Below are positions 51,993 through 60,721 of a stretch of 64,000 bases of DNA, in pieces. The number at the start of each line of letters is the position of its first letter. The stretch's first letter is position 1. The position numbers and the translations under genes are program-made. This stretch comes from SABI01 sp028532915 (lineage in GTDB: Bacteria > Spirochaetota > Spirochaetia > Sphaerochaetales > Sphaerochaetaceae), in assembly GCA_963677225.1 (NCBI GenBank), contig OY781923.1, forward strand, positions 620,001-684,000, given 5' to 3'. Under the pieces are notes generated by a model. The model made no database searches. It had not been told where the DNA came from and saw only the letters and a list, made by a program, of their open reading frames with translations.

Positions 51993-52042
51993 CCTTATTG
52001 ATGATGTTTTTCTATCTCAGCTATTTCGATGATATAAGGAGG
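51993..52042 (+). promoter_or_regulatory. Ribosome site of thiD with possible sequestering stem
   Basis: The strong ribosome site AAGGAGG is at 52036-52042, eight bases before the ATG at 52050. CCTTAT (51993-51998) complements ATAAGG (52034-52039). The six-base pairing is weak but positioned for control by aptamer 3. Confidence 0.4.
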
Positions 52043-52049
52043 ATTTGAT

Positions 52050-52859
52050 ATGAAACATGTTCTGACGATCGCAGGATCTGACTGCAGCGGCGGCGCCGGT
52101 ATTCAGGCTGACCTGAAAACATTTGCGGCTCATGGCGTATACGGGATGAGCGTGATCGTCTCTGTCGTAGCAGAGAATACCACCCGGGTGATAGGAGCAC
52201 AGGAAATCACTTCAAGGATGATTGCTTCTCAGTGTGAATCCGTGTTCGAGGATATTGCTGTCCATGCAGTAAAAATCGGAATGCTGCCTTCAGAGAGAGT
52301 AATGAAGACAGTCGCTTCCCAGTTGAAAAAATGGAAGTGCCGAAATGTCGTAGTTGACCCGGTGATGATCGCGAAAAACGGCTTTCCTTTGATGGACAGC
52401 AGTCTCGGTAAGTCCCTGATCGACCATATCCTCCCGTTGGCCGATGTGCTTACTCCCAACATCCCGGAAGCCCAGATACTGACCGGCATGAGCATCAGTT
52501 CGGTTGAAGATATGGAAAAGGCCGCACGGATCCTGCACGGATATGGACCCCGATACGTTCTGGTCAAAGGAGGACACCTCACCGGCGATGCCGTAGACCT
52601 CTTGTTTGACGGGAGACAAGTGAGGCTTTACTCGGAAAAACGGATAGATACGAAAAACACTCACGGAACAGGATGTACCTACTCATCGGCGATTGGAGCG
52701 AATCTCGCTCTGGGAAAACCATACGATCAGGCAGTTGCCGATGCAAAAAAGTATGTGACAGGCGCTATCGCTCATGCTCAGGACATAGGAAAAGGATGCG
52801 GCCCGACCCATCATTTCTATGACCTGTATCAAAACGGATTGACCGACAATGGAGAATAA
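52050..52859 (+). CDS. thiD: Hydroxymethylpyrimidine (phosphate) kinase ThiD
   Basis: The 269-residue cytoplasmic kinase phosphorylates HMP and HMP phosphate for thiamine synthesis. Visible motifs are IAGSDCSGGAGIQADLKTFA near the start, VVVDPVMIAKNG and the ATP/anion motif KNTHGTGCTYSSAIGAN. It is the first gene of the TPP-riboswitch operon. Confidence 0.95.
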   Translation: MKHVLTIAGSDCSGGAGIQADLKTFAAHGVYGMSVIVSVVAENTTRVIGAQEITSRMIASQCESVFEDIAVHAVKIGMLPSERVMKTVASQLKKWKCRNVVVDPVMIAKNGFPLMDSSLGKSLIDHILPLADVLTPNIPEAQILTGMSISSVEDMEKAARILHGYGPRYVLVKGGHLTGDAVDLLFDGRQVRLYSEKRIDTKNTHGTGCTYSSAIGANLALGKPYDQAVADAKKYVTGAIAHAQDIGKGCGPTHHFYDLYQNGLTDNGE

Positions 52860-52860
52860 T

Positions 52861-53691
52861 ATGAACAATGACAAGCTTTTTAGAGAAGGACAGGATCTTC
52901 TGCAGAAGGTGCGTGAACGAAAACCGATCGTTCACCACATCACCAACTACGTCACGGTAAACGACTGTGCCAATATCGTACTTGCTCTCGGAGGATCTCC
53001 GATCATGGCCGATGAGATATGTGAGGTAGAGCAGATCGTAGATATCAGTGATGCACTGGTTCTGAATATCGGGACACTCAACTCACGGACCTTCGAATCG
53101 ATGTGTACAGCTGCACTGCACGCGAAAGAGAAGGGTATCCCCATCGTCATCGATGCGGTAGGAGCAGGTGCAACCTTCTTTCGAACCGATTCGGTCCATC
53201 AACTGATATCGATCGCATCCCCATCTGTGATCAAAGGAAATCTTTCAGAAATACTCAGTGTCGCCGGATCAACATCTCATACGGCAGGAGTCGATGTTTC
53301 CCAAAAGGACGATCCTGATAATATATCGAAGATAGCTGACATAGCGCACGCTCTTGCACGGAAAGTCGGATGCATCGTCGCTGTCACAGGAAAAACCGAT
53401 ATCATCTGTGATTCGACTCATGTCGTAACAGTAGAGAACGGCACCTCACGTCTTTCACAGATCACAGGAACCGGGTGCATGTCCTCTTCGATGGTCGCAA
53501 CACTGTGCGCCGCATCATCTTGTTACCTCACGGCGACAGCAACGGCTATCGCAGTAATGGCGATCGCAGGAGAGACGGCAGAAACAGCAGAAGGTCTGGG
53601 AACCTTTCACTCTCATCTAATCGATGCGGTGAGCTTATTCGAAAGCCATATGCTCCGAAAGAGAGGGAGGCTGTATGTCAGAGAATACTAA
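52861..53691 (+). CDS. thiM: Hydroxyethylthiazole kinase ThiM
   Basis: The ATG at 52861 is placed after GGAG; an ATG at 52849 overlapping thiD is the alternative. The 276-residue kinase has the motifs PIVHHITNYVTVNDCANIVL and GSPIMA and the catalytic SQITGTGCMSSSM. It salvages hydroxyethylthiazole by phosphorylation, giving the second half of thiamine. Confidence 0.95.
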   Translation: MNNDKLFREGQDLLQKVRERKPIVHHITNYVTVNDCANIVLALGGSPIMADEICEVEQIVDISDALVLNIGTLNSRTFESMCTAALHAKEKGIPIVIDAVGAGATFFRTDSVHQLISIASPSVIKGNLSEILSVAGSTSHTAGVDVSQKDDPDNISKIADIAHALARKVGCIVAVTGKTDIICDSTHVVTVENGTSRLSQITGTGCMSSSMVATLCAASSCYLTATATAIAVMAIAGETAETAEGLGTFHSHLIDAVSLFESHMLRKRGRLYVREY

Positions 53692-54883
53692 CACTAAAAA
53701 GCTTTCGAATATTTCGCTGTTCCTTATCTACAGCGGAGCCGCGATCTCCATTGCTGAAATCGTGACAGGGGCGATTCTCGCCCCCTTAGGCTTTCTGAAA
53801 GGCGTCTCTGCGATCATCACAGGGCACATTATCGGAGGGGTCCTCCTCTATCTGGCAGCCGTGATGGGGTCGGTGATGAAAAAACCGGCTATGGAATGTA
53901 CCCGCTTTTCGTTCGGGATTTTTGGTTCCTATCTGTTTTCCGCCTGTAATATTCTGCAGCTTGTCGGGTGGACCGCCATCATGATGATTCAGGGATCGGC
54001 CGTTTTCGATCAGATATCGCTCATGGTCTACGGTTACAGTAATCCGGTGTTGTGGATGATCATCATCGCATCAGGGATTTGCGTATGGCTCATCCTTCTT
54101 TCGCGCCATTTTTCGATAATAAATTCGACAGTCGTCCTACTGCTGCTCACCTTGTGTATCACCATAGGGTATCGTCTTTTTCACACCTATGCCTTTTCAT
54201 CCGCAGGAGCAGGAGAACAGACGCTCACTTTCTGGCAGGGAGTGGAGCTGAATATTGCGATGTGCCTTTCCTGGCTTCCTCTGATAGCCGACTATACTCA
54301 GCATGCCCGCTCAAAATATGCGGGACCGCTAGGAAGTGTCATCGGATATACTGTTGTCGGAAGCGGTATGTTTACTTTGGGTCTTGCCCTGGCTCTCAGT
54401 ACGAACGTCGCAGATCTTGCCGGTATGCTTGTCCTTTCAGGATTGACTGTCGGATCTTTGTTCATCGTGCTTTTCTCAACGGTAACTACGACCTACCTCG
54501 ATGTGTATTCAGCTTGTGACAGTCTGGTGAATATCTATCCTGTAAAGCGAAAGAATCTGATGTCGATCTTTTTGTGTGTCTTCAGTCTTCTTCTTGCTCT
54601 CTTTCTTCCCATGGAAGGTATCGAACCCTTTTTATATGGAATAGGATCGGTATTTGCCCCATTATATGCGATCTTGTTCACCGACTATTTTCTCCTGCGC
54701 AGCAGATCGAAAGAAAAGAGGAAATGGAGCGTGAATAATCTCTGTCTATGGATATCGGGATTCATCCTCTATCATGTGATGCAGAATGTGGTTGCAGGTG
54801 CAAGCAGTTCTATTCTGATTTTCATCATCGTCAGTGCTGGTTCTATAGTGCTCAGTCGTTTTTCACCGGAGGAAAAGTCATGA
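53675..54883 (+). CDS. cytX: CytX-like hydroxymethylpyrimidine transporter
   Basis: The 402-residue membrane protein of the NCS1/cytosine-permease family has about twelve segments, starting with SLFLIYSGAAISIAEIVTGA. It sits between thiM and thiE in a TPP-riboswitch operon, so uptake of the HMP precursor is by far the best assignment. It overlaps thiM by 17 bases. Confidence 0.9.
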   Translation: MSENTNTKKLSNISLFLIYSGAAISIAEIVTGAILAPLGFLKGVSAIITGHIIGGVLLYLAAVMGSVMKKPAMECTRFSFGIFGSYLFSACNILQLVGWTAIMMIQGSAVFDQISLMVYGYSNPVLWMIIIASGICVWLILLSRHFSIINSTVVLLLLTLCITIGYRLFHTYAFSSAGAGEQTLTFWQGVELNIAMCLSWLPLIADYTQHARSKYAGPLGSVIGYTVVGSGMFTLGLALALSTNVADLAGMLVLSGLTVGSLFIVLFSTVTTTYLDVYSACDSLVNIYPVKRKNLMSIFLCVFSLLLALFLPMEGIEPFLYGIGSVFAPLYAILFTDYFLLRSRSKEKRKWSVNNLCLWISGFILYHVMQNVVAGASSSILIFIIVSAGSIVLSRFSPEEKS

Positions 54884-55527
54884 ATGAAGCTGACTATTCT
54901 CTCTATCTGGTAACCGACAGGAATCTGGTCGGGACAAGACGGCTCGAAGATTGCCTCCGGCAGGCTCTCGATGGTGGTGTGACGATGGTTCAGCTGAGAG
55001 AGAAAGACCTCGATACAGCTGAATTCATCGAAGAGGGAAGACAGATCAAGGCAATCTGCGACAGCTATGGCGTTCCTCTTGTGATCAACGACAGCATCAT
55101 AGTGGCATGCAAGGTCAAAGCCCGGGCGGTTCATCTCGGTCAGAGTGATCTTGACAGGTCCCTCCTTGCACAGACAGGGATCCCGTTCGGTGTTTCTGTG
55201 ACCACGGTAAAGGAAGCGCTCGAGGCCGAGGCCCTCGGTGCTTCATATATCGGGGTGGGGGCAATGTATGAAACTCCCACAAAACAGGACGCCTCCATAG
55301 TCTCCTTTGAAACCTTGAAAGAGATCCGAAAACACGTGTCGATACCGATTGTGACCATCGGAGGGATGAACGAACACACGATTCCCTTTTGTCTGCGATG
55401 TAAGGCCGATGGAGTTGCAGTGGTCTCCGCGATTTTATCACACCGGGATATTAGCGGTCGTGCAGCGCAGTTGAAAGAACTCATCGATAAAGAAAAGGGG
55501 CAAACTGTCAGCCTGCGATCTCGATGA
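54880..55527 (+). CDS. thiE: Thiamine-phosphate synthase ThiE
   Basis: The ATG at 54880 overlaps the cytX stop as ATGA and follows GGAGGAAAA; an ORF starting upstream runs inside cytX. The 215-residue TIM-barrel enzyme joins HMP pyrophosphate and thiazole phosphate. Motifs are MVQLREKD, LVINDS, AVHLGQSD, GVSVTT and YIGVGAMYETPTK. It completes a salvage-only pathway. Its end overlaps the convergent selD gene by 20 bases. Confidence 0.95.
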   Translation: MNEADYSLYLVTDRNLVGTRRLEDCLRQALDGGVTMVQLREKDLDTAEFIEEGRQIKAICDSYGVPLVINDSIIVACKVKARAVHLGQSDLDRSLLAQTGIPFGVSVTTVKEALEAEALGASYIGVGAMYETPTKQDASIVSFETLKEIRKHVSIPIVTIGGMNEHTIPFCLRCKADGVAVVSAILSHRDISGRAAQLKELIDKEKGQTVSLRSR

Positions 55528-56536
55528 AATGATCTTTCTTCCTAGTTACCTGCCCGATGATCGGAAAGCCTGTTGCTCTGCTGTATTCTACAGCATCGGA
55601 TTCACTCATGCTGAGTAGGAGGCCCCCGGAAGTCTGCGGATCGAACAGCACATCCTGAAATGCCGTAGAGAGTGATGGACTCGATTTTACATGCTGTTCA
55701 AGATATTCACGGTTGTTGTACAGTCCTTCCGGATTGAGTCCCATCGCAGAATACTCGAGAGCCTCTTCGATCATCGGAATCGAAGGGGCGAAGAGAGTCA
55801 ACGTCGCATGTGATCCTTCCGCCATCTCTCTCGCATGTCCGATCAGAGAGAATCCTGTGATATCGGTAGCTGCATGGACAGAGAAAGGCACTGCCGCATC
55901 ACGGGCTTTCCTGTTGAGCCTCGTCATACTGTCAATGGCCTTCTTTGCCGCGATCTCACTTGCAAGACCCGCTTTTACCGCCGTGTTGATGATTCCGACT
56001 CCCAGAGGTTTGGTCAGCACCAACAGATCGCCTTCGGCAGCACCGCTGTTCGACCATACCTTATCTTTACGGGCAAAACCTGTGACACTGAGCCCGTACT
56101 TCGGGGTAGGGTCGCTGATCGTATGACCTCCGGAAATGACTCCTCCGGCTTCGGCAACCTTGTTTTGTCCTCCCAGAAGGATATCTTTAAGAACAGGAAG
56201 CTCAAGACATGCGGGAAAGCACACCAGGTTGAGGGCGACTTTCACCTCGCCTCCCATCGCGTAGATATCGCTCAGCGCGTTTGCTGCGGCAACCTGACCG
56301 AAGGTATATGGGTCATCCACCATGGGAGGGAAGAAATCGACGGTCTGCAGCATGACCATATTCTTTTCGTAAGGAAGGTCGTAGACCAGTGCATCATCGT
56401 TTCCTTCGAAGCCCGCCACCAGATTCTCGTCGGTCATCACAGGAAGACTCTCCAGCACCTGCTGCAGTGCTGCAGGCGGCAGCTTTGCAGCACAACCGCT
56501 CGTTTTTACCATCTGTGTAAGTCTCACATCACTCAT
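55508..56536 (-). CDS. selD: Selenophosphate synthetase SelD
   Basis: The 342-residue enzyme makes selenophosphate from selenide and ATP. The N-terminal active loop reads TSGCAAKLPP with Cys15 and Lys18, so this is the cysteine form rather than the selenocysteine form. Other motifs are LQTVDFFPPMVDDPYTFGQV and ANALSDIYAMGG, then VISGGHTI. Downstream use may be in selenoproteins or selenouridine; no selenocysteine gene is visible here. Confidence 0.95.
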   Translation of the reverse strand: MSDVRLTQMVKTSGCAAKLPPAALQQVLESLPVMTDENLVAGFEGNDDALVYDLPYEKNMVMLQTVDFFPPMVDDPYTFGQVAAANALSDIYAMGGEVKVALNLVCFPACLELPVLKDILLGGQNKVAEAGGVISGGHTISDPTPKYGLSVTGFARKDKVWSNSGAAEGDLLVLTKPLGVGIINTAVKAGLASEIAAKKAIDSMTRLNRKARDAAVPFSVHAATDITGFSLIGHAREMAEGSHATLTLFAPSIPMIEEALEYSAMGLNPEGLYNNREYLEQHVKSSPSLSTAFQDVLFDPQTSGGLLLSMSESDAVEYSRATGFPIIGQVTRKKDHFIEIAG

Positions 56537-56552
56537 CTTTCATCCTCCGCTC

Positions 56553-57701
56553 TCATCTGGACATCGAATCCAGTACTCTTTTACATGCTTCGATCGTCCG
56601 GTCGATCTCTTTTTCTGTCGTTGCGTATCCCAAAGAGAAACGTACTGTTCCCCGGGGAAACGTTCCCAGACTCCTGTGTGCTACAGGAGCACAATGAAGC
56701 CCGACTCTTGTCTCTATTGCCGAATCTTCGAAGAGCTTGTATGCGACTTCGGCGTTATCGAGATCGGGGAAATCGACGCTTATCACACTTGTGCGGTTCG
56801 TGCAGTCTTTCGGTCCGATGACCGATATCCTCGAATCGTCATTGAAATAGGAAAGCAGTTTCTTTGTAAGGCTCATCTCATGCTTCACTATACTCTTTTT
56901 GTTTGCAATCACAAAATCAAGTGCGGCTGAAAGTCCCACTATCCCGGGAAGGTTCTGCGTCCCGCCTTCGAACCGGTCGGGTAAGAAGGAGGGCATCGCC
57001 AGTTCATCACTTTTGCTGCCCGTCCCTCCGCACGCCCACGGAGAGCACTGATGTGCGGTCTTTTTGGAGAAGACGATCCCTCCTACTCCCTGAGGTCCCA
57101 ACAGGCTTTTGTGTCCTGTGAACGCTATCGCATCGAAATGATCGTCTTTAACAGAAAGAGATGAATCGGGAGGAAGCTGAGCTGCATCAATGAATATGAG
57201 AAGACCGTGATCCTTTGCGATCTTTGCCGCTTCTTTCACCGGCTGGATCGAACCGCATACATTCGACGCTGCTGTAAGGATCAGACCTTTCGTGTTTTCT
57301 CTGATCAGAGACGGGATCATTTCTGTGATAAGATATCCCTCTTTTGTGCACGGAATGAGAGTGTAGGGGATGCCCAGCTCGGTGAGCGGACGCATCACCG
57401 CATTATGTTCCAGAGCACTTACTAGAACATGATCTTCACGTGTGAACATTCCGTAGATGAGAGTATTGAGTGCATGGGTTACATTAAGGGTGAATGTGAC
57501 ATTTCTGCTGTCCTGCGCTCCAAACAGTAAGGCAAGCTTTTCCCTGCAGTTCTGGATGAGGTCTGCGGTCTCATAGGCCCGGTCGTACCCGCCGCGTCCG
57601 ATATTGACGGCCTCATTGCGGATGAACCGCTCCATGGTCACACTCACATCGGGTGCCTTGGGCCATGAGGTGGCTCCGTTATCGAGATAGATGGTATTCA
57701 T
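56553..57701 (-). CDS. NifS/CsdB-like cysteine desulfurase or selenocysteine lyase
   Basis: The ATG at 57701 gives the family start MNTIYLDNGATSWPKAP; a longer in-frame extension is not family-like. The 382-residue PLP enzyme has the cofactor lysine in AFTGHKSLLGPQG and the reactive cysteine in GLHCAPVAHR near the C-terminus. It is encoded 16 bases before selD on the same strand, so it probably mobilises selenium for SelD. Sulfur delivery cannot be excluded. Confidence 0.88.
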   Translation of the reverse strand: MNTIYLDNGATSWPKAPDVSVTMERFIRNEAVNIGRGGYDRAYETADLIQNCREKLALLFGAQDSRNVTFTLNVTHALNTLIYGMFTREDHVLVSALEHNAVMRPLTELGIPYTLIPCTKEGYLITEMIPSLIRENTKGLILTAASNVCGSIQPVKEAAKIAKDHGLLIFIDAAQLPPDSSLSVKDDHFDAIAFTGHKSLLGPQGVGGIVFSKKTAHQCSPWACGGTGSKSDELAMPSFLPDRFEGGTQNLPGIVGLSAALDFVIANKKSIVKHEMSLTKKLLSYFNDDSRISVIGPKDCTNRTSVISVDFPDLDNAEVAYKLFEDSAIETRVGLHCAPVAHRSLGTFPRGTVRFSLGYATTEKEIDRTIEACKRVLDSMSR

Positions 57702-57787
57702 ACATAAAAGGGTAACACAAAATTGTGAAAAATCCCATTGTATTTTCAAATAAACAACGGCTATAATAAACACAATATGGAGGTAAT

Positions 57788-58855
57788 ATGGAAATTTCTA
57801 AGGAAAAGAAGTCACTTGCTCTTGCCGGGGTGATCACGGGGATCATCTCCGTAGTCCTTGTTCTGCTGGGAAATCCTGCGAACATGGGATTCTGTATCGC
57901 CTGTTTCTACCGCGATATAGCAGGGGCTCTATCTCTGCACAGCGCACCGGTAGTACAGTATGCACGTCCCGAGATCATCGGACTGCTGCTGGGATCTATG
58001 CTTATCAGTATAGTGAAGAAAGAATTCAGACCGAGAGGTGGATCATCCCCCGTCTTCAGGTTCATCATCTCTTTCTTTGTGATGATAGGGGCTCTGGTGT
58101 TTCTCGGCTGTCCTTTCAGGATGATATTAAGACTGGCGGGAGGAGACCTTAATGCATTTGTAGGACTGCTCGGATTCATCAGCGGTATCATAGGAGGATC
58201 CCTCCTGTTGAATAAAGGGTTCACTCTGGGAAGAAGCTATAAGCAGACGAAGGTGGAAGGTTCTGCGATAGGGTGGGTCTTCGCGGCGATCCTGATCGTT
58301 CTTCTGTTCATCCCCTCTCTTCTCAAATTCAGTGAATCGGGACCCGGCTCTCTTCATGCTCCGATTCTCATTTCACTCGCTGCCGGTCTGATCGTGGGGG
58401 CTCTGGCACAGAGAAACAGATTCTGCATGGCAGGCGGTATCAGAGACGTCTTCCTCTTCAGAGATTCGACACTGCTTACAGGATCTGTCATGGTCTTCGT
58501 CGCTGCTTTGATCATGAATCTCGTCACGGGGAACTTCACGTTGGGATTCGCCGGTCAGAGTGTGGCACATACAAGCTGGCTGTGGAATTTCCTCGGAATG
58601 GCACTGGTAGGTTACGGTTCGGTTCTTCTCGGAGGATGTCCTCTCAGGCAGACTATTTTAGCCGGAGAAGGTAACAGTGACAGTGCGATGAGTGTTCTAG
58701 GGATGCTTGCAGGAGCCGCTATGGCTCATAACTTCGGTCTCGCATCTTCTCCGAACGGACCTACTGCCGCAGGGCAGGTTGCAACAATATTGGGATTTGT
58801 GGTCATTACCGCGATCGCATTTATCATCATCAACTCTCAGAAGAAGGAGGCTTAA
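57788..58855 (+). CDS. yedE: YedE-family selenium transporter-like protein
   Basis: The 355-residue membrane protein has the paired YeeE/YedE halves, each with a conserved cysteine (MGFCIACFYRD, FLGCPFRMILRLAGGDLNAF, then RNRFCMAGGIRDVF and LLGGCPLRQTILAGEGN). It lies divergent from selD and beside TusA- and DUF3343-type genes, the standard context of the putative selenium transporter. Selenium as substrate is inferred from that context. Confidence 0.9.
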   Translation: MEISKEKKSLALAGVITGIISVVLVLLGNPANMGFCIACFYRDIAGALSLHSAPVVQYARPEIIGLLLGSMLISIVKKEFRPRGGSSPVFRFIISFFVMIGALVFLGCPFRMILRLAGGDLNAFVGLLGFISGIIGGSLLLNKGFTLGRSYKQTKVEGSAIGWVFAAILIVLLFIPSLLKFSESGPGSLHAPILISLAAGLIVGALAQRNRFCMAGGIRDVFLFRDSTLLTGSVMVFVAALIMNLVTGNFTLGFAGQSVAHTSWLWNFLGMALVGYGSVLLGGCPLRQTILAGEGNSDSAMSVLGMLAGAAMAHNFGLASSPNGPTAAGQVATILGFVVITAIAFIIINSQKKEA

Positions 58856-58856
58856 C

Positions 58857-59063
58857 ATGGAAATTGATGCAAGAGGACTTTCTTGTCCCCAGCCGGTAAT
58901 CGAAACCAAGAGAGCTGTCGATAAGAAGGAAGAGCAGCTGAGTGTCCTTGTCGACAATATTGCCGCAAAAGAAAATGTGGGAAGATTTGCCAAAGCAATG
59001 AAATATGATGTGACGATAGAGGATACAGACTACGGCTGGAAGCTGAATCTGAACAAACGATGA
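58857..59063 (+). CDS. yedF: TusA/YedF-like sulfur or selenium carrier
   Basis: The ATG at 58857 follows AAGGAGG, one base after the yedE stop. The 68-residue protein has the TusA signature LSCPQPVIETKRAVD with the carrier cysteine. In this setting the YedF type, thought to carry selenium, is more likely than a tRNA-thiolation protein. Confidence 0.88.
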   Translation: MEIDARGLSCPQPVIETKRAVDKKEEQLSVLVDNIAAKENVGRFAKAMKYDVTIEDTDYGWKLNLNKR

Positions 59064-59314
59064 CGAACTTTGTAGCAACATTCTACAGTCAGTACGGAGC
59101 CGTCCAGTTCCGCCGTTATGCAAAATCGAAGAAAATCGGGTGCCGACTGGCACCCGTTCCCCGGGTGCTCTCATCCTCATGCGGAACGTGTGCCCATTAT
59201 AAGGGTGATTCGTGGGATATCGGTTTCAGGATGAAGGACCTGGAGACTGTCTATCAGTTGAAAGATGACGGATCATACGAGATCGTTCACACCAGCGATC
59301 TCAGCGATTCTTGA
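59060..59314 (+). CDS. DUF3343 small protein
   Basis: The 84-residue protein overlaps the YedF-like gene as ATGA. It carries RVLSSSCGTCAHY, with a CxxC pair, as is usual in DUF3343 proteins next to YedE/YedF. A selenium-related carrier role is guessed from context only. Its end overlaps the convergent pseudogene by 14 bases. Confidence 0.8.
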   Translation: MTNFVATFYSQYGAVQFRRYAKSKKIGCRLAPVPRVLSSSCGTCAHYKGDSWDIGFRMKDLETVYQLKDDGSYEIVHTSDLSDS

Positions 59315-60315
59315 TATACATCGAGACAAACAGATCCCGCTGTTTCATCGAGATAAGAAAATTGGGGTGCATAGAGTTAATCTGAACGACCCCTTTTTTC
59401 TGCCCGACAGGGATGAATCCCATCGCTTTGGCCGGTTTGTATATCAATAGAGGCGCTTTTTGATCAGCTATGAGTTTAAGGATGTTCTTTGAGGCCACAT
59501 TCGCCTGTTTTGTCGCCAGCGCTCCCAGTTTCTGTTCCGCCACATCATTGATATCGCCGATAGCGAATAGCCTGTCATAACCTTTGACTCTGAGGTGGTT
59601 ATCGACACAGACAGCTTTCCTTTCATTCAGAGGAATACCGGAAGATTCCAGCCAGCCGCTGTTGACAGTAGAACCTGTCACCGGGTAGATGACATCGGCT
59701 GAGAATATATCTCCCTGATCATTCTTCCAGACTCCGTCACTTTCTTTATCAATCCGTGTATTATATCTGATTTCGACTCCGAGACCGGACAGAAGGGTAT
59801 GAGCCCGCCTGGAAGCTTTTTTATCCAGTTCCTTCATCAGTCTGTCGGAACCTGTTACCAGCGAGATCTTCTTGTGAGGCCATGTATATGCGATTTCACC
59901 GGCAAGTTCCACCCCTACGGATCCTCCGCCGACAATGAGTACCGATTCTGCCTTCTGCAGGATTTCGCTCTCTTTTTCCACCTGTTTCTGTCTTGATTCC
60001 ATATCGGATATCCCGCTTTACCAGGACAAGGAAGTCGAAAGGTTCTGTGGATCCGTCTGCAAGAACGAGTGTATCTTCCGCTATCCGTTCGGCTTTCTTT
60101 CTGATATGGGTGACCTCTTTGAGAAGTTCCCCGTAAGGTGCTCTGATAGTCCGCGAAAATGAATCCGGTTCGACCAGTGCCCTCAGCTGTGCATAGGGGA
60201 CTTCAAAATAGTCTTTCGGTTCAACCAAAGTAATCTCCACGTTCTGACTTTTTTCAAGATTCTTTGCCAGAACAAGAGCTGCAATTCCTCCTCCGGCAAT
60301 TACGATCTTTTTCAT
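59301..60315 (-). pseudogene. FAD-dependent oxidoreductase with a frameshift
   Basis: The gene starts at ATG 60315 after AAAGGAGGAAGAG with the FAD motif MKKIVIAGGGIAALVLAKNL. It reads to STEPFDFLVL, then leaves the frame near 60018-60021. The other frame continues GISDMESRQKQVEKESEILQ and then SVLIVGGGSVGVELAGEI, the second nucleotide motif, to the end at 59301. Compared with the family pattern FLVLATGS, about five bases seem deleted at the FAD-contacting ATG motif. Intact it would be an NDH-2/AIF-like NAD(P)H oxidoreductase of about 338 residues. Confidence 0.78.
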
Positions 60316-60393
60316 ATCTCTTCCTCCTTTGTTCTTTTTTTGGAACGAGATTATAAATAAAGGATAAGATAATCGGATGGGAAAGGATAGTAA

Positions 60394-60425
60394 AATAAAA
60401 AAAGGCTGCTGTGTAACCAGCAACC
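60394..60425 (-). terminator. Terminator of the tRNA-Ala gene
   Basis: On the minus strand GGTTGCTG and CAGCAGCC pair around a six-base loop (forward 60404-60425) and are followed by a T-run (the A-run at 60394-60403). It ends the tRNA transcript. Confidence 0.8.
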
Positions 60426-60432
60426 CTTTCTT

Positions 60433-60506
<74 letters not shown>

Positions 60507-60721
60507 AAAAGTAAGACAATCATACCGATGTTAGGCTTTTTAGTCAATAAGTTTTTATGTAACAATACAGTTGTTTATAAGCACAGATTGTTATTATAAG
60601 AACTAAATGTAATTAAATAAACATAAAAATGGATAAACCTATTGCATAAATACATGATTTTGGGATACAGTCCTCTCAATATTTCAGAAAGTAAGAACGT
60701 GAGGTTCTGAGGAGAACGAAA

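Noticed and set aside
55835..56821. 328-codon open frame antisense to selD and the NifS-like gene
   Set aside because: It covers two convincing minus-strand genes and shows no domain-like sequence.
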